Positions 21,896 to 36,700 of a stretch of 64,000 nt of DNA are shown here, one piece after another. The translations under genes were made by a program, and so were the position numbers. The stretch lies in the NCBI GenBank assembly GCA_029641185.1, contig JAPWGK010000025.1, positions 558,001 to 622,000 on the forward strand, read 5' to 3'. The notes beneath the pieces were generated by a model that was not told where the DNA came from, searched no databases, and saw only the letters and a program-made list of their open reading frames with translations. Positions within the stretch are counted from its first letter, which is position 1; every line of letters starts with the position of its first letter. The stretch comes from Pseudofabraea citricarpa (lineage: Eukaryota; Ascomycota; Leotiomycetes; Helotiales; Dermateaceae).

Positions 21896-24800
21896 ATTAT
21901 CTTCTTTCTTATAATTAAATTCTTATAACCTTATTTAATAGATTTACTCTTAGTTAATATATAAGAAATATATAAGTTTAATATAATATCTTTTATTAGA
22001 ATTTTAGTAATTTATTATTTTTTTATTTAATAGTTTTTTATAAGTTCTTTAATATAAATCTATTAAATTATTCTTATAAGATATTTACTCTAATATTATA
22101 ACTAATATATTCTTAATCTTATATTATAAAAATATACTAATATAAGATCTTTTCTTATAAGTATAAATATCTTTTATTTTTCTTTTTTTCTTTCTTTTTT
22201 TTTTATAAATCTTTATAATAACTTCCTTTAATAATAAGATCGAACTCTTATTTCTTATATTTTTTCCTTAGTATATTTATAATATTTCTAATATTAATTA
22301 CTTTTTTTAGTAATATAAATATATAATAAAAATCTCTTATTTTATTATTTATTATATTTTTATAATAATTCCCTTATAATATCTTTTTAGATTTTATATA
22401 TATAATTTATATATATTATATAATCTATCTTTTAAAGTTTATTAACCTTATAAAATATATTTAATTTAATCTTAAGTTTAATTCTTATTATTATTATTAT
22501 ATTAGTAAATAAAAATATATTCTAGTAAGTAGCTACTTTTAATTTATCTTTAATTTACCCTAGAATTATTACTAATACTTATAAGTTCTTTTTATAATAA
22601 TTAATTTAGTTTATATTATTCTAAGTTTTATTATTAAATATAAGAAAAATCTAACTTTTATTTTTTTTTAAGTTATATAAAATATTATTATTAATTTTAT
22701 TAGCTAAAAGAAATTTATAAAAAAGATTATTCCTAAGACTAAATTAAAAATAACTTATATAATTTTTCTTAAAATATAAGAAATAAATTATCTTTTATAT
22801 CTTTTTATTATAAGTTTTTATTTTATTTTTAGTAAAATTATAGCTAATCTAAGTTAAAGCTAATACGAATCTAGATCTAGCTACTAAAATAAAAGGTTTT
22901 TCTATTACTTTTAAGTACGAATTTTTAGAAAAACTTAAGTTTATTATTATCTCTTATAAGAAATATAAGCTTATAAAATTACTAATAATAAAAAAATATT
23001 TTAAGTTTAAGATTAACTAAAATCCTTAGGAGAAAATTAAGTAAGAAATTACTAAGAAACTTATTATAAAAATAAATTAGAATATATTAAAATAACTTAT
23101 AACTAAAAATATAAAAGTTATTAATATTATAAAAGAAACTTAAACTTAAGAAACTTTAAGTTAAAAGAATATATTATATTTTTATATATTTTCTATAATA
23201 TTTTTAGGATAAAATACTTAGAAATTTAAGTTTTTTAGTTTTAAGTTTTTCTAATAAAATAAAACTTTTTTTATTTTATATATTATTATTTATTAAAATT
23301 AATTTAATATTATAATTTATACTTATATTAAATCCCTAATTATAATTATATCTTAAGTTTATTATTTTATTAGTATAAGTTTTAAGATTTTATATATTTT
23401 ATAAAACCTTATTAGAAGTTTATTATAAATATAATATAAATTTATTATAACTTCTTATTAGATAAAATTTTTATATTAAAGTTTTTTTTCTCTAATAATA
23501 ATATTTATATCTTATATTTTTTTTTAATCTAGTTATAATTAGTTCTTATATTATACTAAGATATTTAGTTACTAATTTATTAGTATTTATTATATTTTTT
23601 ATAAGTTCTTAAATATTATTTATTATAAAATAATCTTTTTATTAGATTAAATACTTTTATTTTTTCTTTATTTTTTAATAAGTAAATATTAACTTAACTT
23701 TTTATTTCTTATAATTATTAATATTATAAGGTTCTAGATTTATAATAATATTATTTCGATTATTATATAATTCTAATAATAAAATATAAAATATATTATA
23801 TATTTATAATCTTTTTAGTAACTCTAACTAATAAGCTTATATATACGTATTAATTATTTCTAGGATTTTAAATAATCCCTAGTACTTATTAATAAGTTTC
23901 TTATTAGGTCTTAGTTATTAGATATTTTTTATTAATAATATTATTTATTATCTAATAATAAATTTTATAGGTTTATATTTTTAGTTATAATATTTTCTTT
24001 ATCTTAATATTATAACTTTAAGTTAAGTTTTAAGCTTATTTCGTTTAATCTTAATTTCCTTAATTCTTTTTTTTATAATATATATTATCTTCTTATTTAT
24101 AATAATATCTTTAATATTTATTCCTAGTATTAGTTCGAATTTATATAAAACCTAAAAGAAAGATAATCTTATATTCTTATATTTTATATTATTATAAATA
24201 TATTTAATAAAAGTAAGTTTTAAGACCTAGTTAATTTATCTAAAATTATAATAAATATATAAGTATTATTTTAATATTTAGTTTTATCTTTTTATTTAAT
24301 TATTAGTTTATAAGTAAAAAGTAATATTAAGTTAATATTAAACTTATAAGTAAAATATAATAATATTCTAGAACTTACTAGTAAATTATAGGTTATAATT
24401 AAAGATTATACTTTTAGGAGTCCTAAAATTCTTTTAGATTTAAGAAATAAAAATTTCTATTAACTCTAATATATTAATTTTCTTTATAATAAGAATATAT
24501 TAGATTATTTTTAAGAATTTATTAATAACTACTAGTACTAAGTTATATATATACTCTTATTATTTATTAGATAATAGCCTAGTAATAAAATTTATTATAA
24601 TTTTTTATTATAATTTAATTAAAACTAAGAATAATATAAGCTTATTATATAAGTAATATTATCTTAATTTTATTTATTAGTATATTTTATAAGTTTATAT
24701 ATAATTTTTTATATTATATTATAAGTCTTACTAGAAGTATAACTTATATATTAGCTTTAATATTCTTCTAAACCTAAAATACTTAGTATATAAGTTATTA

Positions 24801-26235
24801 TAATATATTATAAGAATTTCGGCCTAGATAATAGCTTCTACTAATATATAAACGTATTAGTTATAATAAAGTAATCTCTTAGGGTTTATCTTTTATTTAG
24901 CTTTTTTTATCCTAGTATTAGTTTTCTTAGGTAATAATTTAAAATACTTCTTAGTAATAAAAGAGTTAACTTTTTATAACTAAAAAAGAATATCTTATAT
25001 TATTTTTATTAGTAAGCCGTATATTATTTTAAAATAAAATATCTTATTAGTAATCGCTTATAATATATATTATTTATAACTAATAGTATTAATAATAAGC
25101 TTAAGATACTTTATAATAATATCTTTATTATAATTTTATATTAGCTTTTTTATTAAGAAGTTAAGATTATTCTTTAGCCCTAATATCTTATTAGTTTTAG
25201 GTTACCTAAGCCTTAGGTTTTCTTATTAATACTAGAGATTTCTTATAATTATTTTAATAATATCTTAGGTTATATATTATAATTTTATATATAAGAATAA
25301 TAATATTTTTATCTTTTATTTTATTTTTTTAATTATTAACTTATAATTAAGCTTTTATAATAAGTTATTTATTAGGTTAGTTTTATTTAGCTTATATTCT
25401 AGTACGAAATCGTATTAAGCTAGCTTTTTAGCCTAATAACTCTAATATTTATTTAATATTCTCTTAGTTATAAAATATTTAAGATTATTATAATCGGTTC
25501 GTATTATTATTATCTTAGGAGTATTATAAAGATAATAGCTTTATTACTTAAAACCTAAAACTATTACTAGTAACTTAGTATTATAAGTTTTATAATTAGA
25601 TTTAACTAAAAAGAATTTATAAAAATAAAAAATAATTAGATATTATTTTTTATTATAAAATAATTATATTAATATACTAGTAATAATTATTCCTAATATA
25701 TTAGTTTTTATTTTAATTAATAAAATAAGATTAAAATATCTTAGTATTAAGGTTATTAGGAATTTAGTTTTAAGAATTTTAAAAGCCTAATATATTCGAA
25801 TTATTATTTTAAAAGATTTTATTAATTTTTTTAAGAGATTAAATAACTCTTAGGTTATCCTTAAATATATTATAATAAAATACTAGTAAAAATTAATAAA
25901 CCCTAGAAATACTTAGATATTCTTAATATTATAAGAAATAAATTATTTTTTAATTATCCTAATACGCTCCGGATTTATAATAATTTTATAGGTATTTATA
26001 ATATAACCTAGGAATTTTATATTATTAATATTAAATTTATACTTTTTAAGATTAATATAAAGTTAATAAGTTTATAAGCGATCTAGGATCTCTTTTATTA
26101 TAAATTCGTATTAATTTAGGTCTTCTAAAAATATTAGGATATTATTAAAATAAATTATATATATTATATTAACTAGCCCTAAGAGAGCTTAGTTAATATA
26201 TACCTAGAACGTAATAAATATATTTAATAATCTAA
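21714..26235 (-). mobile_element. Outer element C copy, 3' half (RT to 3' LTR)
   Basis: Minus-strand gypsy element. From right to left it reads RT C-terminal part, RNase H, integrase, chromodomain, a long 3' segment and an LTR. It stops at 26235 inside RT where the inner C copy begins. Its other half resumes at 60274. The interrupted site reads TCTAA (26231-26235) and TTTAA (60269-60273), a 5-bp TSD differing by one RIP-type change. Joining both halves gives 7,127 bp, and the rejoined RT sequence matches the uninterrupted site in the inner copy near 35200. Confidence 0.88.
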
Positions 26236-26417
26236 TATAATAATAATTCTAATATCCGACTAATTAGTTAACTAAAATATATATTATTATTATTATACTA
26301 CCTAGTAATTAGGCCGCGCCTAGCTTATATATATATTTTAAGAATAGATTTCTTTTTTTTTCTTAGAAATAAATTATATTATAATATTATAATATTCTAC
26401 TTATAATTACTTTTATA
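26236..26417 (+). repeat. 5' LTR of the inner element C copy (182 bp)
   Basis: Starts TATAATAATAATTCT (TG end eroded to TA) and ends near CTTTTATA at 26417. It pairs with 60087-60268, which has the same length. Confidence 0.88.
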
Positions 26418-26807
26418 TTTTTTATCTTTTTATCTTTTAGGAGAATAACTTATTATAATTATACGAACTTAATATAAAATTAATTTGAAATTAATATAAT
26501 ATTATAAAGTAAAATTAATAGCTTAGTTATTTAATCTTAAGTTATTATCTATTTTTAATTAATTAATCTAGATAATAAGAAAGAAAAAGAATAAAATTAG
26601 AATAATAATAATCTTATCTTAATTTTATTTACTAGTAATAATAAAAATAAAAAGATTATAAAATTAATATAATAAATTAATATTACTAAGATAGATATAA
26701 AATAAAAGTATAAGACTCTTATTATAATTAAAATAAAAAAAAAAGCTATAAAAAGAAAGATAAAAAAATTATAATATTTAGAAAAGAAATAATAATACTT
26801 AGATACT
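26236..26807 (+). mobile_element. Inner element C copy, part 1 (5' LTR and leader/gag start)
   Basis: Plus-strand C element inserted into the outer copy. Part 1 has a 182-bp 5' LTR and about 390 bp of leader/early gag that matches the reverse complement of 62340-62696. It is cut at 26807 by element B2 and resumes at 33157. The TSD ATACT is present at 26803-26807 and 33152-33156, and the empty site GATACTAAG is preserved in the outer copy near 62325-62335. Confidence 0.88.
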
Positions 26808-27154
26808 TGTTATAATATATAGAATATAAAGTAAATAAGAGATTAATATAGCTAATTAATAATAAAAGATCTAAGTATAAGAAGAAAAGAAGAAAAGAAA
26901 AGAAAAAAAATATAAGAAGCTAGCTATAAGTAATTCTTCTTATTATACTAGTATTTACTCTCTAAGTATTCTTTATTATACGTATTCTTAGGTAAATAAA
27001 TATATAAGGTAAGTTATATATAATTTACCTTACTTAGTAAATTTCTAGTTATATAATCTAGATTAATAAGTTATAATATAAGATAAATAAAATATATATA
27101 AGAGAAATAAGTATATAATATATATCTTAAGTAACTTATATAAGAATTATAATA
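26808..27154 (-). repeat. 3' LTR of element B2 (347 bp)
   Basis: Begins TGTTATAATATATAG on the plus strand and ends GAATTATAATA. The intact TG here shows that this terminus escaped RIP at the first step. Confidence 0.9.
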
Positions 27155-30100
27155 TTATTCCTCTTCTAAGCGTTTAATTTTTATATTAGATAAGATTTAT
27201 TTAGATATCTAAAATAAAAATCTCTTAGAATTTCTTATATATTCTTAAAATTTTCTACTAGATATTACTCTAGATTTAATAGTTATTATATCTATTTAAT
27301 TTTATAGAAAACTTTTCCTCTAATTATCTTTATATCTTTAATATCTTTTATTTCTTATTTATTATTTCCTTTTATATTAATTAGTAAGGATTTAATTTCT
27401 TTTTATCCTAGTAATAAATCGTCTAGGTTTTTATATAATAAGTTAAAATAAAATATAAGATAAATTTTAAGTCCTAGTAATAACTTTATTTTATAAGAGC
27501 TTAGTTTAATCTTTTTCTTAATCTTATAAGATCTTTTATTCTTATATTCTAGTTTTCTTAAAGGTTTTTATATTTAGATATTTTTTATTAAAATATAAAT
27601 TTTATCTTCTAGTTTATAATTTAATACTAGTAATTATTTTTTATTTACGTATTTTTCTATCTTATTTTAGAACTAAGTTATTTTTTCGTATATAAATTTC
27701 TAAGTATCTTTTATTCTTTTTATAAATTCTATTATTTATCTTTTATCTAGTTTACTTTTTATTAGTTATAATTAATTAATCTTTATATTTTCTTAGTTAA
27801 AATTTATTCTTAGTTTATATCTTTTATTTATAAAAAATAATATAACCTTTATACTTATAGATTAATATTTATTTCCTATAAATTCTATTATTAGTAGGAT
27901 TTAATTTTAGTTATCTTATAAATAATTAGTATAAGTTCTTAGATAATATTTTATTTTTACGTTTATTTTTTTTATTTAGTTATTTATCTCTAAGTATATT
28001 ATAATAAATAATTAAATATTAATTTCTAATATCTTATAAAACTTTTTTTATATCTTACTTATAAATTAAGAACTTTTATTAGAAATATAGGTTATAAGTA
28101 ATCTATAATATTTTTATATATTTTTTAGGAATAACTTAGTAGTTTCTTTTATACTTATTTCTTTATTTTTATATCTATAAAAAATATAATATCTTTTCTT
28201 TAATAATCTATAAATTATAACTAAAATAATATTAAATCTATTATTCTCTAGAAGTCTAGTTATAAAATTTATAGATATATAACTCTAAGATTTATCTAGT
28301 ATTAATAGTAACTCTAGATATTCTTAGTAAATAATATTATTTAATTTAGACTTTTTATAGATATAATAGTTTCTAATATATTAATTAAGATTTTTATTTA
28401 TATTCTTCTAGATATAATTATCTTATAAAAGGATTAATATTTCTTTTTAGTTAAAATATCTAATTATAAGTTTTTTATATATTTTCTAAATTAATTTTAT
28501 TTTATAAGCTTCTAGAACCTAGACTCGGTTTCTATAAAATAAGATATTATCTTAATCTTTATAATATAACTTAGGAATATTTTTTACTAGTTTATTATCT
28601 CTTAAAGCTTTAAGAGTTTCTTAGTAAAACTAATTATTTTTTTTATTTCTTCTAAATATACTTAGAAATCGTTTATTTTACTCTTATAATCTAAATATAT
28701 AAGTTAAATATTTCTAAAGCTTTTTTTCTATTAATTCTACTTTTAGAAAGAATAATTTATATTTATTTTTTCTATTAATTATTTAATTTATCTTATAATT
28801 TATCTTAAGATCTTTTAGTTAAAATATTTATTTTCTTATTTTATTTTCCTAATCTATAAACGATCTAAAAGTTAAATTCTAATAAGAATTTTATTTATCT
28901 AGTTTATCTTCTTATTAGTTTCTTAGTAATTATAAAATATTCTAGAGCCTTATAATCTAAGAATACTTATATTAATAGGTTTATTTCTTAAAATTTAGGT
29001 TTTTATTTCTTAAAATATTTAATTATTACTAAGAGTTTCTTATTATAGATTTTATAATTATATTTAACTAATAAGAATTTTCTAGAAAAAAATATTATAA
29101 GATATAAGAATTTATTTTCTTTATATTATAATAATATTTTTATATTAATATAATTAGATAAGTTATATTTTATAATATATTATTTATTTTTATTAAAATA
29201 TATAAGTATTAGTACTAAGATAATTACTTTTTTTAGTTTTTTAAAAGCGTTTTAATATTTATTATTCTAATTAAAATCTTTTGTTTTCTTTTTTTTTTTA
29301 CTTAGATTATTAATTAGAGAAAATATCCTAAAATAATTCTTAATAAATCTTTTATAAAAGTTTATAAATCTAATAAAACTTTATATATCTTTTAAGTTCT
29401 TAGGTATTTCTTATTCTTAAATATTCTTAATCTTATTAGAATTTATTCTAATTTCTTTTATACTAATAATTAGTCTTAAGAACTTAATCTTATCTTAATA
29501 GAAGATATATTTCTTAATATCTACTTAAAGTCTTATCTCTTATAATTTAATTAAGATTTTTCTAATATATTTTATATATTTTTTTTTAGTTTTATTAGTA
29601 TAAATATAAATATTATTAATATAAAATAAAACGAAATTATTAGAATATTCTTAGAATATCTTATTTATAAAGTTCTAAAATATTAAAGGTTTATTAGTTA
29701 ATCTAAAAGAAAATATCTTATATTTATATAAATTTTATCTAATATAAAAAGTAATAAGCTTTTTATTCTTTTTAGTTTAAAATCTAATTTTATTAAAAGT
29801 ATATCTAATATCTAGCTTTAATAAGAACTTAATCTTTCTTATTTTTACTAGAGTCTTATTTATTAAAAATAAGAGGTATTTATTCTTTTTTATAATTATA
29901 TTTAGTTTTTTATAATTAATATAAAATCTTAATTTTTTTTTAGGTTTTTATATAAAAAGAATTAATAATAAGTAAGATATCTTACTTATATTAATAAAGC
30001 CTTTTACTAATTATTCTTTAATATAAGCTCTAATAAGTTTAAGCTTCTCTTAAGATATTTTATATAAAAGAGTATATCTAAGATTTATTTCTCTTATAAG

Positions 30101-32801
30101 TTTAATATAATAATTATAACTCTTATATAATAATAACTAGTTTATAGTCTTTTTTAAGAATATTTTAATTAAGTTTTATAGTTCTTTTAGGAGATATTTC
30201 TTAATATTAACTTCTTTTTTAGTATTTCTTTATTATTATTTAATAATATTTTTTAGAGAAATAATAAATATTATTACTTCTTTTTATCTTACTTTTTTTC
30301 TAAATCTAAGAGTATTAATATATAAAGGTTTTTATTTTAGTAGATTTACTTTTTCTTACTTAGCTTTTTATCTTATTTCTTTAATTTTTTATATAACTTT
30401 TTCTTTTATATATTTAAGTTTTAACTTTTTTTTATACTTATTTTTTCTTTTTTTAAAACTTTTAGGGATTTTTTTCTTAATTAATTATTTTAGATCTTTA
30501 GAGATTTTTAAAAAGATTAAAGGTATATTAGGGAGTTCTTTTATTTTATCTCTTTTTAAGATCTTAGTAATCTTAATTACTTTTTTATAAATATATAAAT
30601 CTTCTTTCTTATTTATATAAAGAGAAGTAAAGCTTAATATTTAAATTTTTAGTAGTTTTTTAGAATCTCTTATATTAAATATAATTTTATTTTTTATTAT
30701 ATTTAGTAATATATTTTATAAAAATATCTAGGTTTTCCTAAGTATTATATTATATCTTTTAAGTTTTATAATCTAGAAGAAACTTAATAGTTTTTATTTC
30801 TAATTAACTTTAAAGCTAACTAGGATTTTATATTTAATAGAAGGTATTTCTTTATTATTAAATCTAATAAAAGGTTTTAGTTATTATAATTTTATTAGTT
30901 TAATTTATTTAATATAAGATATTTATTATATAAAAGATTCGTTTATAAAATTTCTACTAAGATATCTAATATTAATTAGTATAAAAAAGAGTATTTTTAT
31001 TTTTCTTATCTTATATTATAATATAAAAGAGATATTATTTTTTAGTCTTAGAGATAATCTAATAATATTAATTTTTAGAGGAATCTCTTTTTTTATATCT
31101 TAAGATATAACTTCTCTTAAGGCTTCTTATTTTTTAACTTAATAGTCTTTTTTAAGGATTTTATTATAATAATCTTAGTAGCTTTTTTATATAAATAATC
31201 CTTAGCTTTATATTCTTACTTATAATAATAGAAATAAGCTTTTTCTTTTAATAATTTTTATTTCTTTTTCTTAGAAAATCTTAGTTTAGTTATCTTAAGA
31301 GTAAAGTTAATTAATTTTTCTTTATTAGTAGGTTTACCTAAAGTAAAAGATTTCTTAGAGATATTTATTATAAATTAAGCTAATTTCTTCTAGATCTTCT
31401 TATTTTCTCGAATCTTCTAATTTATTTTCTTATATCTTATAATTATATTCTTATAATTAGGTTTATCTAGAAGTATAACTCTAAAATCCTAAAGTTTTTT
31501 ATTTACTTTTATATTAAGTTTATTTAGTCTAGATCGTTTATTTTATCTAAGTTCTCTTATAAGTTTATTAAATTTAGTAAAAAAAGTTAGAAAAAAGTTA
31601 TTATTCTAATAAAATTTCTTAACTTCTAAGAAAATAATTCCTTTTTTATCTAAGTTATTATAAACGAGTTTAAGTTTATATAAGATCTTATTTATAATAT
31701 TAAATTTATTTAGAGAGGATTAATATAACCTAGTTTAAATATAATTAATTATATCTCTAGATATTTTACTTCTTATATAACTAATACGATTAATTTTACT
31801 TATAAAATAATCTTAGTTAATCTTAAGTTTATTTTTAATTATATATTTCTAATCCTTAAATTTCTTATAAATTCCTAAAAAGAAGATAAATAAATCTAGG
31901 AGCTTATTACTTTTATATAATTAGTTTTTATCTTCTTATATATTCTTATAAGTATTTAAGATTATACTCTAATTTTTTATTAATCGAATAATCTATTTCT
32001 TATTCTTAAGTATTTTCTAGATATATTAAATATTATAAGTATTCGCGCTTATTACTTTATTTAACTAGTTATTTTTATTAATTAATCTAGCGTTTTCTTA
32101 TTTTAACTTTATAATTTATTACTCTTTTACTATTAATTACTTAATTAAGTTACTTATAATATTATAAACTTCTTATATAAGCTAGTCTTATTCTTATCTA
32201 ATAAGCTTATACTTTTTATAGAATTTATTAAGTAATTAAAAGGAGTATTCGCGTTCTTCTTATTTTATTAAGATAATTTCCTTTATACTCTTAACTTTCT
32301 AGAGCTTTTTTATATTCTTATTTTCCTTTATTATAAGTATTAAAAGTTAAGAATACACGTATCCTAAGATAATATATCTAATCTTTCTAGGTTATCTAAT
32401 TATTCTTATAATTATTTCTATAAGTTTTTTTCTAGTCTTAATTAATATAAAAGTAAATACCTTATTATCTAATTCCTTTTTTTTATTATCTTTCTTAATT
32501 ATAAGTTAAAGGTTTATTCGTATTTCTAAGTATTAAAGGTTTTAGTTCTAAGGTTCGTATTTTAGTATCTTAGATATAATTTCTATTTATTCTTTTATTA
32601 TAACTAGCGACTATCTAGTATAATAATATATTATTATACGTATTCTAGGTTCTAGGGATTTTAGTTTATTATATATTATCGTGACTTTTAGTAAATATAA
32701 GAATCTAGGTTTTTATATAATAAAATATAAAAATTTTATAAGTTCGTATATATCTTTATTATCCTTATTAGGATAAAGATAAAAGGATAATACTTAGATA
32801 A

Positions 32802-33151
32802 TATTATAATATATAAAATATAAAATAAATAAGAGATTAATATAACTAATTAATAATAAAAGATCTAAGTATAAGAAGAAAAAAAGAAAGGAAAGAAAAG
32901 AAAGTATAAGAAGCTAGTTATAAGTAGTCTTTCCTATTATACTAGTATTTGCTTTCTAAGTATTCTTTATTATACGTATTCTTAGGTAAGTAAATATTAT
33001 ATAAGATAAGTTATATATAATTTATCTTACTTAGTAAATTTCTAGTTATATAATCTAGGTTAGTAAGTTATAGTATAAGATAAGTAAAGTATATATAAGA
33101 GAAGTAAGTATATAATATATATCTCAAGTAGCTTATATAAGAATTATAATA
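32802..33151 (-). repeat. 5' LTR of element B2 (350 bp)
   Basis: Reverse-complement copy of the B LTR. It carries a few extra bases (AAATATTATATAAG in place of AAATATATAAG near 32994) relative to 26808-27154. It is followed by the TSD ATACT. Confidence 0.88.
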
Positions 33152-33156
33152 ATACT

Positions 33157-36100
33157 AAGCTTAGAGGGCTACTTAATAATATAAATAAGAAAAAAAGTCT
33201 CCTAATAAGAGAGATACTAGTATTTATTTAGTCTTAGAATAATAATACTTATAAAAGAATACTTAATAATATTAATAATAAGAAAGAAAAGAAATACTTA
33301 TAAAAATATAATAAGAGATTATTAATTAAGTTTTAGGATTTCTTTACTTATAAAAATAAAAGCTTCTAGGAAATATAATCTTTTATAAGTATTACGAAAC
33401 TTCGATTTAGGATTAATAATAATAACTAATTTATTAATAATATAATACGAATTAATTATTATATAATAATATTTATAAAAACCCTAATAATAAAATAAAA
33501 ATAACTCGATTAATATATAAGTATTAAAATACTCGATTAAGAAAGTTTTAAGAAATAAATATTTAATTTTATATAAAATAAAAGTAATTATACTTTTAAT
33601 ATTACTAATAAATATAAGCGAGCCTAGTAAAAATCTAGGTAATCTATTAATAAATTTATTAGTTATCTTAATAATTTAAAATTAAAATTAATTATTATTA
33701 ATAATTATAATAAGAAAAATATATTTTATAATAAGTTAATATTAAAACTTAAAATAAATATAATTATATATAATAAAACGTTTTAAACTTATACTAGACT
33801 TATATAATTAGTAACTTAGATTAAAAACGCTTAAAAATTTTTTTTAGGATAATCTAATAATAAATTATCTAGTTATAATTATTCTAAAAGAAACTTATAT
33901 AAGAATTAACTTAATTAAAATTATATTAGATAAAATAACTAGTATAATAATAATAATAAAAAGATAATATTTACTTATAAGATAAATAATACGCTTATTA
34001 TTAGTATTAACTTAAGAACTTATTAGAATTATAATAAGATTAAGTATTTAGCTTAGGCTTATATAAAGCTAAAAAGAAACTTAATAATAAGATATTATAA
34101 GTATAATTAAGAAGATTATACTTAATTTAATTATCTAAAACGATTAAGCTAGGGAAAAGATTAAGCTTTAGGGGTAATATAATATTATTTTATATAAGCT
34201 TAATATAATATCTAATATACTAAAAACTAATTATTTTTATCTAGATTATTAATATTAATAAAAACTAAAGGATAAAATAAATTTTTATTAATAATAAAGC
34301 TAAGACGAATTATATATAATAAAATTTTATTATTAAGTATAAATAAATATTAATAAATAATAAAAATAAGAAGCTAATTATTATTAATAATTAGGAAATT
34401 TAAACTTATAATAATTATAAGATTAATATTAGGATTATTAATAATAAAGATAATATAATTATATACTAGTAATATTTTATAACTTATAACTTTAATCTTT
34501 CTAAAGTTAATATTATTCTAGGATATTTATAATTAATTATAATAAACTTATAAATTAATTAGACTAAAGAAACCTAATTATATTAAAAGCTAGGTATTAT
34601 TTAGATTATTATTATCTTAAAATTTACTAAGTTCTTATAATAAGAGATACTTATAAGTTATCTTATAATAATACTAATATTTTATTATAAGAGGATTAGA
34701 ATATTTATATAAATATTATTACTTATAATATCCTTAGCTTATAATAAATATAATAATATTTTTAATAATATAATTATTTTTATATTCTTATAATATTATC
34801 TTATAAAATATAAGATCGACCTAGTAAAAGATAAGAAGTTATTATAAGAACTTATTTATATACTTTTAGAACTAAAACTTAAGATATTATAAGAATACCT
34901 TAATATTATTATAATCTAAAGCTAGATTCGATACTCGACTAGCTTAATAAAAGCTTTAATTATATTTATTCCTAAAAAGAATAAAAGATTTTAATTTTAT
35001 ATAAATTATAAAAAGCTAAATTAGGTAATTATTAAAAATTATACTTTCTTATTATTAATTAGAGAAACTCTTAATAAGTTATATTATATAAAGTTATTTA
35101 TAAAACTTAATCTAAAAGATATATATTATTAGATTTAGATATAATTTAAAAATAAGTAGAAAATAATCTTTTAAACTTAATATAAGTATTTTAAATATAC
35201 GATTATATTATTTAGATTATTAAATATACTTATTATATTCTAGGTATATATTAACTAAGCTTTATTAAGGCTAATTAATATAATATATATAATTTATCTT
35301 AATAATATCCTAATATTTTTAGAAAATCTAAATTAATATAAATTTATAATAAAAAAAATCTTAAATCGCTTATAAACCTATTAACTTTATATTAATCTTA
35401 AAAAATATAAATTTAATATTAATAATATAAAATTCCTAGGTTATATTATAAATACTTATAAAATCGTTATAAATCTAAAGTATATTAAAGCGATTAAGAA
35501 ATAACTTACTTCTTATAATATTAAAAATATATAAATATTTTTAGGGTTTACTAATTTTTACTAGTATTTTATTATAATATATTTAAGGATAACCTAAGAG
35601 TTATTTAATCTCCTAAAAAAATTAATAAAGCCTTTTAAAATAATAATTTAAATATATTAGGCTTTTAAAACTTTTAAAGCTAAATTCCTAGTAACCCTAA
35701 TACTAAGGTATTTTAATCTTATTTTATTAATTAAAATAAAAACTAATATATTAGGAATAATTATTACTAGTATATTAATATAATTATTTTATAATAAAAA
35801 ATAATATCTAATTACTTTTTATTCTTATAAGTTCTTTTTAGTTAAATCTAATTATAAAACTTATAATACTAAGTTACTAGTAATAGTTTTAGGTTTTAAG
35901 TAATAAAGCTATTATTTTTATAATATTTCTAAGATAATAATAATATAAACTAATTATAATAATCTTAAATATTTTATAACTAAGAGAATATTAAATAAAT
36001 ATTAGAGTTACTAGGCTAAAAAGTTAGCTTAATATAATTTTATACTAGAATATAAGCTAAGTAAAATTAATCTAATAGATAATTTGTTATAAAAGCTTAA

Positions 36101-36520
36101 TTATAAGTTAATTATTAAAAAAATAAAATAAAAGATAAAAATATTATTATTCTTATATATAAAATTATAATATATAACCTAAGATATTATTAGAATAATT
36201 ATAAGAAACTTCTAATACTAATAAGAAAACCTAGGATTTAGATAACCTAAAACTAATAAGATATTAGGGCTAAAAGATAATCTTAACTTCTTAATAAAAA
36301 AACTAATATAAAATTATAATAAAAATATTATTATAAAGCGTCTTAAGCTTATTACTAGTATTACTAGTTATAAATAATACGTATTATAAGTAGTTATTAA
36401 TAAGATATTTTATTCTAAAATAATATATAACTTATTAATAAAAATAATATAAGATATTTTTCTTTAATTATAAAAGATTAACTCTTTTATTACTAAGAAG
36501 TATTTTAAATTATTACTTAA
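33157..36520 (+). mobile_element. Inner element C copy, part 2 (gag, RT, RNase H)
   Basis: Resumes after B2 with gag, protease/RT and RNase H on the plus strand. The RT catalytic box reads TAT CTT AAT AAT (YLNN, from YLDD) at 35295-35306, followed by ILIF. The downstream LKKYKF and FLGYII-like blocks fit Ty3/gypsy RT. The copy ends at 36520 in the RNase H region at the 7-bp site TACTTAA, where element E is inserted, and continues at 57048. The uninterrupted site is visible in the outer copy near 24935-24950 on the minus strand. Confidence 0.88.
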
Positions 36521-36564
36521 TAGCTTCTTATATAAAGTTTAAGCTTATATTAAACCTAGCTTAA
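36521..36564 (+). repeat. Left terminal inverted repeat of element E
   Basis: Begins TAGCTTCTTATATAAAG and continues with GTTTAAG, TTAAACCT and GCTTAA. It pairs with the reverse complement of 56992-57040. The match is imperfect (several indels near the tip), as expected for a RIP-mutated element. Confidence 0.7.
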
Positions 36565-36700
36565 AATCAGATTAATATAAGTTCTAGGGTTTAAGCCTAG
36601 TTCGAGCTAGCTTAGACTTAGGTTTAAGCTTAGGCTTAAGTTTAAGCTTTAGTTTAGGCTCTAATATTTATAAGCGAACTTAGAACCTTATATCTTAATA
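36565..36700. repeat. Left subterminal repeats of element E
   Basis: Contains clustered copies of TTTAAGC, TTAGGC, AAGCCTAG and AGGTTTAAG between about 36590 and 36665. Equivalent short repeats (CCTAAG, TTAAGCC, AAACCC) cluster at 56730-57000. Such subterminal arrays often bind transposase in DNA transposons; here that is inference. Confidence 0.6.

Larger units (their letters stand above)
26808..33151 (-). mobile_element. Element B copy 2: RIP-eroded chromodomain Ty3/gypsy retrotransposon
   Basis: Complete minus-strand copy of exactly the same length as B1 (6,344 bp) with a perfect 5-bp TSD (ATACT). LTRs are 26808-27154 (347 bp) and 32802-33151 (350 bp, with a 3-bp insertion near 32994). 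The inside is the reverse complement of B1 throughout: chromodomain at about 27.2-27.4 kb, integrase about 27.8-28.5 kb, RT about 29.4-30.0 kb and gag around 31-32 kb. The reversed polypurine tract TTCCTCTTCT lies next to the left LTR at about 27158-27167. All frames are destroyed by TAA/TAG. It lies within the gag region of the inner C copy. Confidence 0.92.

Noticed and set aside
36590..36665. Internal telomere tract
   Set aside because: The TTAGGC-like motifs are degenerate, irregular and tied to the ends of element E, so an interstitial telomere is not needed to explain them.
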